Of a DNA stretch of 15,489 nucleotides, positions 7,163-13,500 are shown one piece after another. The first letter of the stretch is position 1. Each line of letters begins with the position of its first letter. Where the stretch lies: contig CAYSLC010000137.1 of NCBI GenBank assembly GCA_964431545.1, forward strand, positions 1 through 15,489. Direction: 5' to 3'. The notes under the pieces are model-generated. The model did no database searches. It saw nothing but the letters and a program-made list of their open reading frames with translations, and was not told the DNA's origin. Source of the DNA: CAYSLC01 sp964431545. Its GTDB lineage: Bacteria > Desulfobacterota > Desulfobacteria > Desulfobacterales > JAABSP01. The position numbers were made by a program, and so were the translations under genes.

Positions 7163-9456
7163 TAGGGGAGCCCCGCCGCCAGCGCCTTGAGGGCGTCGTG
7201 GAAGGCCCCGATGCGCTGGGACTCCTTCCGGATTTGGGCGATGGCCTGGCCCAGGAGGGCGCCCCGGTTCCGGAAGAGGAGGGTCCGCCACTCCTGCTCC
7301 GAGGTCTGGCCGAAGCAGAGACGGACCCGGCAGTCCCGGATGAAGTCGTCGGCGATCCGCCGGGGGAGGTACCGCTCGTTGTTGAGGACGGCGTGGATCC
7401 CGAGCATGGCGTTTCCGGCGATCCGTTTGAGGATCTCGCTGTCCTTCTCCCGGGAGTCGGTCACCGGCGGGTGGCGGCGCTGGTCGAAGGTCTGGAGACG
7501 CTCCACGTCGCCGTTGTTGGCGGTGATCATGTCGGCCAGCCGGGACCAGGCGCTCTCCTTTTCGTCCCAGAGGGTGGGATCGCAGAAGTCCACCGCCCCC
7601 CGGAGTTCGTACCGGAGGACGTACTTGAGGTTCCGGGGCAGCTCCAGGGTCTCCCGGAGGACCTCCACGATGGTCCCGCCGCCCAGTCCGGAAAAGGTGT
7701 CGAGCAGATGGGTGAGCTTTTCGGCGCTGGTCTCGCCGGCGAGCAGGGGGCCGAGGCCCGCCTCCTCGAGGACCTTGACCAGTTCGTCCTGCATGATGGG
7801 GCCGAACTCCTGGATCTCGTTGGAAAGCCGGTTGACCAGGGTGGAAAAAAGGGTGCTGATGGTCCGCATGCCGCTGGGGACGGGGTTCTCCCCCCGGTGG
7901 CGGACCACGAAGGCCTCCAGGTCCTGCGGTGTTGGGATCTTCGATTCGATCCGCTCCGCCTCCTGGGCGAAGATGGCGTTGAGGGACTCCTCCGACTCCC
8001 GGATCCGGGGATCCTCGGCCATGGCCCGGGCCGACCGGTCAAGGGCCTCCACCAGGTCGGTCCAGAACCCCGACTCCCCGTCCTCCCGGTGCCAGTGGAA
8101 CCACCGGTGAAAGGCCTCGGTCTCCTGGTCGTGGAGCCCCGCGTCCGAGGGGCGGGCCTTGGCCAGAACGTCGTGGAGAAGACGGATCCGGGCCTCCAGG
8201 TGTTTCAGCTCCGAACCGAACCGGTCGACCACACGGTCGTCCTGGTCGGCCAGGTGCTGGGCCAGGTGCTCGTTGACCCGTTCCATGAGGGCCGCGGCAT
8301 CCGCCGGATCGGTGGCCTGGAACGGGCCGGCGAAGAGGTGTTGGGGGACCCCGGCGTCCACCAGGTACTTCCGGTGGATCCGGATGTTCTCCCCATCGGG
8401 GTCGACCCGTTGGTCCCGGTTGAGGGCGAAGAGCATCCGGTTCAAGAGGTCGATCTCGTCCGGCTGCCGGGAGACCGAATCCCAGAACCGGTGGAAGCTC
8501 TCCCCCGGAGAGGGGGTCGCCCCCGGACGGCTGGCCACCACCAGAAGGTCGGTCTCCGTGGCGATGGTGGCCAAGGTCATGTCCCGGGCCCGGCGGTTGG
8601 GGTCGTCCACCCCCGGGGTGTCGATCCACCGCAGGTGGGGGGAGCCCCCCCGGAAGCCGGAATGGAGCCGGCAGGTCTTGACCGCGGCGATCCGGGCGAG
8701 ATGACGCCCCACATCCTCCCCTTCGTCTTCCTCCGGGGCGAGGTCGGCCCGGCGGTGGGAGACCCATTCCCCCAGCTCCGACAGGGGCCGGCCGCGAAGG
8801 GGCGGCTTGTTCAGGTGGTCCCGGCAGGCGTCGAAGTTCTCCTGGAGCCGGCGCAGGTCCTTGAGCAGCTTGTAGGCGGTGGTGCCGCCGGGCAGAAGGC
8901 CGGGTTCGGGCAGGGAGAGGTTCCGGAAGCTTTGGGCGGTAACGGCGGCCGGCAGGGAGATCCCGGACCCTTCGGGAAGGGCCGCCGCCACCGTCTCCAC
9001 CAGCGGCCGGAGGACCTCCTCCACGAACCCCTCGTCGGTGTGGAACTCGATGTCGAAGTCGGACCGGTCCGGGTCGAAGTGGATTTCACAGCGCACGGCG
9101 GTGCACCGCTCGTCAAAGGCGGGCAGGGCGTCGATGCCGGTGAGGGAGCGCAGGAAGGTGGTCTTGCCCGCCTTCTCCAGGCCGGCGATGGCCACCGTGA
9201 TCCGGCCCCCCACAAACCGGTCGTGGCGGACCGCCGTCCGTTCCCGGAGCCGCCGGAGGGCCGCGCCGAGCCGCTCCGTCTCCTCCCGGGACCGGGTCAG
9301 CTCCGGGGTGTCGATCTCGTTCAGGGCCGACAGGGCCGACAGGAGCCCCTCGAGCCGTTCGGTGTGGCCGTCGCAGGCGGCCAGGATCGCGGCCAGGCGG
9401 GGAGCCCGCTCGCGGCGCCGTTGGATGATCTCCTGACTCAGTGTGGGCACTTCCAT
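7162..9456 (-). CDS. Dynamin-like GTPase without evident membrane segment (first gene of the cluster)
   Basis: 764 aa. After an ~85-residue helical lead comes G1 GLEKAGKTT (92-100), G2 candidate T119 in RCTAVRCEI, then a long insertion (about 130-270), G3 DTPGVDD (279-285) and DLLVVASRPGATPSPGE. At the G4 position it has LNRDQ (345-349), where the usual final Asp is Gln. The rest is largely helical and charged, with no long hydrophobic stretch, so it is probably soluble or peripherally bound. The pattern CTAVRCEI/DTPG fits the dynamin superfamily and is clearly diverged from the two downstream members. The start has GGAGG (9470-9466) 9 bases before ATG. Its TAA stop overlaps the next ATG by one base, implying translational coupling. 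It may be the regulatory or target-sensing partner; that is inference only. Confidence 0.82.
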   Translation of the reverse strand: MEVPTLSQEIIQRRRERAPRLAAILAACDGHTERLEGLLSALSALNEIDTPELTRSREETERLGAALRRLRERTAVRHDRFVGGRITVAIAGLEKAGKTTFLRSLTGIDALPAFDERCTAVRCEIHFDPDRSDFDIEFHTDEGFVEEVLRPLVETVAAALPEGSGISLPAAVTAQSFRNLSLPEPGLLPGGTTAYKLLKDLRRLQENFDACRDHLNKPPLRGRPLSELGEWVSHRRADLAPEEDEGEDVGRHLARIAAVKTCRLHSGFRGGSPHLRWIDTPGVDDPNRRARDMTLATIATETDLLVVASRPGATPSPGESFHRFWDSVSRQPDEIDLLNRMLFALNRDQRVDPDGENIRIHRKYLVDAGVPQHLFAGPFQATDPADAAALMERVNEHLAQHLADQDDRVVDRFGSELKHLEARIRLLHDVLAKARPSDAGLHDQETEAFHRWFHWHREDGESGFWTDLVEALDRSARAMAEDPRIRESEESLNAIFAQEAERIESKIPTPQDLEAFVVRHRGENPVPSGMRTISTLFSTLVNRLSNEIQEFGPIMQDELVKVLEEAGLGPLLAGETSAEKLTHLLDTFSGLGGGTIVEVLRETLELPRNLKYVLRYELRGAVDFCDPTLWDEKESAWSRLADMITANNGDVERLQTFDQRRHPPVTDSREKDSEILKRIAGNAMLGIHAVLNNERYLPRRIADDFIRDCRVRLCFGQTSEQEWRTLLFRNRGALLGQAIAQIRKESQRIGAFHDALKALAAGLP

Positions 9457-9515
9457 GGGTGTTGACCTCCGTTGCCGGTGGGATATCGGGGTTTTCGATT
9501 GCCGAGACGGTCCAT
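9438..9515 (-). CDS. Possible 25-codon leader ORF overlapping the start of the dynamin operon
   Basis: ATG at 9515 opens a 25-residue frame (MDRLGNRKPRYPTGNGG and so on) ending at TGA 9440-9438, inside the first dynamin-like gene and out of frame with it. AAGGA lies 7 bases before this ATG, and the frame runs across the ribosome-binding site of the dynamin gene. It could be a coupling leader peptide or chance. There is no homology argument, and the AAGGA overlaps the candidate -10 box. Confidence 0.2.
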   Translation of the reverse strand: MDRLGNRKPRYPTGNGGQHPWKCPH

Positions 9516-9522
9516 GGGAGTT

Positions 9523-9552
9523 TCCTTACCGTTTATTGCGGTCCCTTGTCAA
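9523..9552 (-). promoter_or_regulatory. Candidate promoter of the dynamin-like operon
   Basis: On the minus strand a perfect -35 hexamer TTGACA (9552-9547) is followed after 18 bases by a weak -10 candidate TAAGGA (9528-9523), about 65 bases before the ATG of the first dynamin-like gene. The -35 is the best in the intergenic region. The poor -10 and its overlap with a possible ribosome-binding site lower confidence; an activator could compensate. Confidence 0.3.
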
Positions 9553-9560
9553 AAGGAAAC

Positions 9561-9578
9561 CGGATTCAGCGGATTTAG
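9561..9578. repeat. Tandem 9-bp direct repeat upstream of the candidate -35
   Basis: CGGATTCAG (9561-9569) is followed directly by CGGATTTAG (9570-9578), differing at one base. On the minus strand it ends 8 bases before the TTGACA of the dynamin operon, where an activator would bind to help a weak -10. It could also be chance in a short region. Confidence 0.4.
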
Positions 9579-9581
9579 CTG

Positions 9582-9610
9582 TTGATCCCGCCTTTTCGGC
9601 GTGGTACGAA
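9582..9610 (+). promoter_or_regulatory. Weak candidate promoter for the DUF47 gene
   Basis: TTGATC (9582-9587), a 17-base gap and TACGAA (9605-9610) give a plausible but weak sigma70-type pair about 110 bases before the GTG start. The -10 lies within the palindrome at 9597-9628, which would allow repression. Confidence 0.25.
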
Positions 9611-9628
9611 TAATCGTTTCGCACGCCG
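9597..9628. promoter_or_regulatory. Imperfect palindrome (candidate operator) in the divergent intergenic region
   Basis: CGGCGTG (9597-9603) pairs with CACGCCG (9622-9628). Nested inside, ACGA (9606-9609) pairs with TCGT (9614-9617) around an AT-rich ATAA centre. The two dyads are almost concentric, as in a binding site for a dimeric repressor, and the site lies between the divergent dynamin and DUF47 genes. As RNA it could also form a hairpin in the DUF47 leader. No regulator gene is in the window. Confidence 0.35.
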
Positions 9629-9718
9629 GGGGTCCTCGGCGGGCGAGGCGTTTTCGGATATCACAGCAGGGCGGACCCCGCCGGGGGCGGAGGACGCCGG
9701 GAAAAGGAGCGTGGACGG

Positions 9719-10387
9719 GTGCGAATCCCATTTCTGTCACGAATCGTCAAATCACCGTTCAATGATCTCGAAGAACACGCGGAGAAGATCAAGGAGTGCG
9801 CCCTGGCCTTCCAGCAGGCCTTCGAATGCCATATCTCCCGGAAGTGCGAGACCTTCGAAGTCCACCGCCGGGAGGTGATCGACCTGGAGCACCAGGCGGA
9901 CGCCGTCAAGCGCCGGATCCGTGGACATCTGCCCAAGGGCACCCTGCTCAACGTGGACAAGTTCCACCTCTTCAACTACCTGCGGGAGCAGGACGCGGTC
10001 TTCGATACCGTGGAGGACGCCCTCGACTGGATCTCCTACCGGCTGGAGCCCGGCATTCCCCCCGACCTGGAGAAGGACTTCTTCCTCCTGGTGGACGCGG
10101 TGATCGAGCCCATCGAGGAACTCCGGCGCATGGTCGCCGAGGCGAACAAGTTCTTCACCACGCTCTCCGAAAAGCAGCGGAACCTGGTCAAGGAGATCAT
10201 CCGGACCATCCGCCGCCAGGAGCACGAAGCCGACCGCATCGAAGGGCAGATCAAGGGGAAGATCTTCCTGGTGGAGACCGATCCCATCACCATCTTCCAC
10301 ACCGTCCAGCTGGCGGAGACCATCGGCGCCATCGCCGACCACGCCGAGAACGCCGGCGACATGATGCGGGCCATGCTGGCCCGGTAG
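9719..10387 (+). CDS. DUF47 / TIGR00153 PhoU-like protein (phosphate transport regulator family)
   Basis: 222 aa, the family's usual length, all helical. DUF47 proteins resemble PhoU, with two three-helix bundles whose acidic and His residues bind metal clusters, and usually accompany the low-affinity phosphate transporter Pit. Seen here: SPFNDLEEHAEKIKEC near the start, the repeated signature VIDLEHQADAVKRRI and its second-half counterpart RRQEHEADRIEGQI, and the closing IADHAENAGDMM. The GTG start (followed by RIPFLSRIVKSPF, as in homologues) has AGGAG at 9705-9709, 9 bases upstream. No pit gene follows; instead there is a small hydrophobic ORF and then a convergent gene. It is cytosolic and probably regulatory; its partner is not in the window. 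Confidence 0.92.
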   Translation: MRIPFLSRIVKSPFNDLEEHAEKIKECALAFQQAFECHISRKCETFEVHRREVIDLEHQADAVKRRIRGHLPKGTLLNVDKFHLFNYLREQDAVFDTVEDALDWISYRLEPGIPPDLEKDFFLLVDAVIEPIEELRRMVAEANKFFTTLSEKQRNLVKEIIRTIRRQEHEADRIEGQIKGKIFLVETDPITIFHTVQLAETIGAIADHAENAGDMMRAMLAR

Positions 10388-10426
10388 GCCGCCGGTTCTC
10401 CCCGCGGACGTGTTTCATCCCATCCC

Positions 10427-10570
10427 ATGGAAGCCCCCCTCCGGTTCTACCTCCTAAAACTCCCGGCCATGATCCTCCTCATGGTGGCGGGATTGATCCT
10501 GGAGTTCCTGATGGAGCTTCCCTTCCGTTTTCTTCTGTTCCTGGACGACCTCGGCCGCCGCCGGCGGTGA
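10427..10570 (+). CDS. Small hydrophobic protein, 47 aa
   Basis: ATG at 10427 to TGA 10568-10570 encodes 47 residues. They comprise MEAPLRFYLLKLPA, a hydrophobic core (MILLMVAGLILEFLMELPF), a second short hydrophobic run (RFLLFL) and a basic end (DDLGRRRR). This is the profile of a single-spanning or hairpin membrane miniprotein. Third codon positions are mainly G or C, as in the neighbouring genes, and the ORF fills the space between the DUF47 gene (39 bases upstream) and the convergent exporter permease (22 bases downstream). No clear ribosome-binding site precedes the ATG; an inner ATG at 10469 is a less likely start. I recognise no family. Confidence 0.5.
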   Translation: MEAPLRFYLLKLPAMILLMVAGLILEFLMELPFRFLLFLDDLGRRRR

Positions 10571-10591
10571 GCGGAGGCCGTCCCTCTTCGG

Positions 10592-13500
10592 CTATGCGGG
10601 CCTTCGCCCGGCGTATTCCCGCCGGGCCGTCTCATCCAGGGACCGCCAGAGGAGGAGCTGTTTCCGAACGGCGTGGAGGAAGGCCCGGTTGATCCGGGCC
10701 CAGGCGTTCCGTTCCCCGGCCAACCGGGTGAGAATCGCGTGGATCTCGAGAAACCCCGGATTTTCGGCGGCGGGGCAGAACCGCAGATCCACCCGCTGCA
10801 TGATGCCGAAGTCGAAGGGGGCGAGCCAGACCTGGGCGTGGAGGGTGGTGCACGCCTCTCCGGCGCGGACGGCCTCCGCCTCCGGACCCGGTTCCTCCCG
10901 GCCCGCCCGGACCTCTCCCGTGGAGAACCGCCCGTGGGAGACATCCCGATGGCCCTCGAAATAGTCGAGGAGAAATCCCGCCATGGCGTCCCGCTCGGCG
11001 CTCTTCATGAGGAAGGGGAGGGTCGCCTCCAGGCGGTTGCCCCTGGGCGGAGGCAGGCGCCAGGCCCGGTTGACGTCCGGGATGGCGATCTCCGCCGCCA
11101 CCCGGGAGGGGTAGACCGCCGAGACCAGGACCACCAGGATCACCAGGACCATGGCCGCCACCCCGGCCAGGGAGGAGTAGTTGACGGTGATCCCGGCCCA
11201 CAGGGCGGTCTGGGAGAAGAGGGTGGCGGTCACCTGGGCCAGGAGGTACCCCGCCACCACGCTCAGCACCCCGAAGGCGAGGGCCTCGGCGATGAAGAGG
11301 AAGGAGACGTGGGAGGGGGCCAGGCCCACCGAGGTGTAGATGCCGATCTCCCGCCGCCGCTCGTAGACGCTGCCGATCATGGTGTTGAGGACGATGAAGA
11401 CGGAGATGGCGATGGGGATGGCGATGTTGGGCACCCCGCTGTAGTTCAGGGTGTCCGCCGCGTTGTAGAGGAATGTCCCGCCGGGCTCTCCGCAAAACAG
11501 GATCAGGCCGATCCGGTCGGCCAGACGGGTGGCCGCCGTCCGGATCTCCGTTTCGGGCCCCGGACGGATCGAGATTCCCTTGAGCCGACCGCCCCCGGCC
11601 AGAAGCGGCCGGGCCGGCACGATCAGGGTGAGGCCGGGCTCGATATGGTGGTATCGGCTCTGGAAGGCCTGGATCTCCTCCCCCGACTCCAGGGCCTCCG
11701 CCTCGGCCTCGGTCATCTGGGTGGCCGTCTCCGAGGGGAAGATGGCCGGCGTCAGGGGCTCGTCGTCCAGGTCGGCGGCGGAGAGAAGCGCCTCCCCGGA
11801 GAAGATCCCGGCCACCCGGTGGGGGGTCCCCCAGAGGTCCACCATCGCCTCTCCGGCCGCGTCGGGGGGGATGCCCAGATGCGCGGCGGCCCTGGCCGAC
11901 AGGAGCACCGCCCGATCCTCCCCCGGCGGAAACCATCTCCCCGCCGTCAGGACCCGCTCCAGGCCGGTCCCTTTCGGCTCCGCCGGAGAGAGCCCCACCA
12001 CCCCCAGGGCCTCGAAGGTCCGGCCCTGGTGCCGGACCGGGGTCCGGGTCCCCCGGGTCCGGTCCCGGCCCTCCAGCCAGACCCTCGGCAGGACCTCGCC
12101 TTCGGAGCCGAAGATCGTCTCCACGGCGTCGAGGGTCTCCGGCGGCAGGTCCCCCCAGTTGGGGTTCTTCAACAGGAAGCCGGTGTAGGGGGCGTCGTCC
12201 TGGAAGGCGAGGCGGACGTGCCGGCGGACGCTCTTGACCGTGGTGAAGCTCATGATGGTGAAGGTGAGGATCACCAGGGTGGCGCAGGTGAGGGCCGTCC
12301 GGACCCGGCGGCGCCGGAGGTTGCTCACCCCGAGAAAAAAAGCGGAGATGAACGCCCTCCAGGGGCTGATCTCCTGGGATTTCATCTGTTTGGCATGTTG
12401 CTGGAGCCGGACCATCTCCGATTCGAACCGGAAAAAGATGATCAGGGTGACCAGCAGGGAGAGCCCCATGATGAAGAAGGCGAGGATCACCACCAGCGGG
12501 CTGTAGGCCAGCTCGAACGCGGGGTGGACCTGGTAGATCACGGCGATCAGAATCAGCAGGATCCCGAGGAAGGCGAGGATCCGGCCGTGGATCCCGGTGA
12601 ACCCGAAGAGGAGGCGCTCGGCGCAGAAGGCGAAGGGGACAAAGAGGGCCACGTAGAAGAGGACCCCGAACAGGACGTCCTTCTGGGTGCTCTCCACACG
12701 GCTGTAGACCCGGGCCGCCAGGGCCCAGCTGCGCTGGGCCGCCTCCCGGTGGCGTCCGTACCGTCCCTGGTCCAACGCCTCCCGTGCCGCGGAGAGGGCC
12801 CCGACCCCCTCCTCCTGGAGTCGTCGGATCCGTTCGTCGAAGATCCCTTTTGCCTCCAGATTGGCGATGCGGGGCGCCAGCAAGGCCCACATGTCCCGTG
12901 CGGCCCGGAAAGCGGTGTGGTGGAGGAACCGCCACTGGTCCACGGCGTAGCCGGTGCCGTTTGGCCGTCCGTCCTCGGCGTGGGTGAGGATCATCTTCTT
13001 TTCCAGGACACTGTCCGAAAGGGTCAGCTTGAGCCTCGCCCCGGGCTCCAGGTAGACGGAGCACAGCGTCGACTCCCGGGTGTCGATCCGGCTGTACCAG
13101 TAGCGCAGGGGCGCGGCCTCCCGCCGGCCGTCCAGGATCTGGATCTTGGTCATGTACCGGAAGGTCCGGGGCTCCAGGAGGTTGAAGAGGGTGATCCCCC
13201 GGCAGGCGAAGAAGATCAGGTCCGTCTCCATCTCCCGGCGGTTCATCTTGACCCGGTAGGCCGATTTCCCGGTCCCCGGCTTGTCGACGGCCCACTCCGC
13301 CCGACCCGTCTCCGGGTTGAACCGGTACCCTTCGAGGATCACTTTGTGGAGCGTCATCTTCTTGGTGGCCATCCCCTTGAGCCGAAAGATCCCCCGGGGA
13401 TCGACCCGGGCGTGGTGGGTCCCCGGACCCTGGAAGGCGAGGATGACGGCGTCCGCGGCCGGCTGGTCCGGGAAGAGTTCGCCGTGGCGCAGCAGGTTGG

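Noticed and set aside
7163..7291. 43-codon N-terminal extension of the second dynamin-like protein
   Set aside because: The extra residues are a Pro/Gly/Arg-rich out-of-frame reading of the upstream gene's 3' end. The ATG at 7162 gives a TAATG coupling and a normal N-terminus.
2950..9465. Very long plus-strand frames (2950-5307, 4694-7165, 7198-9465) opposite the three dynamin-like genes
   Set aside because: They have low-complexity Gly/Pro/Arg or Ser/Arg-rich translations without motifs, while the minus-strand frames carry clear GTPase motifs and ordered overlaps.
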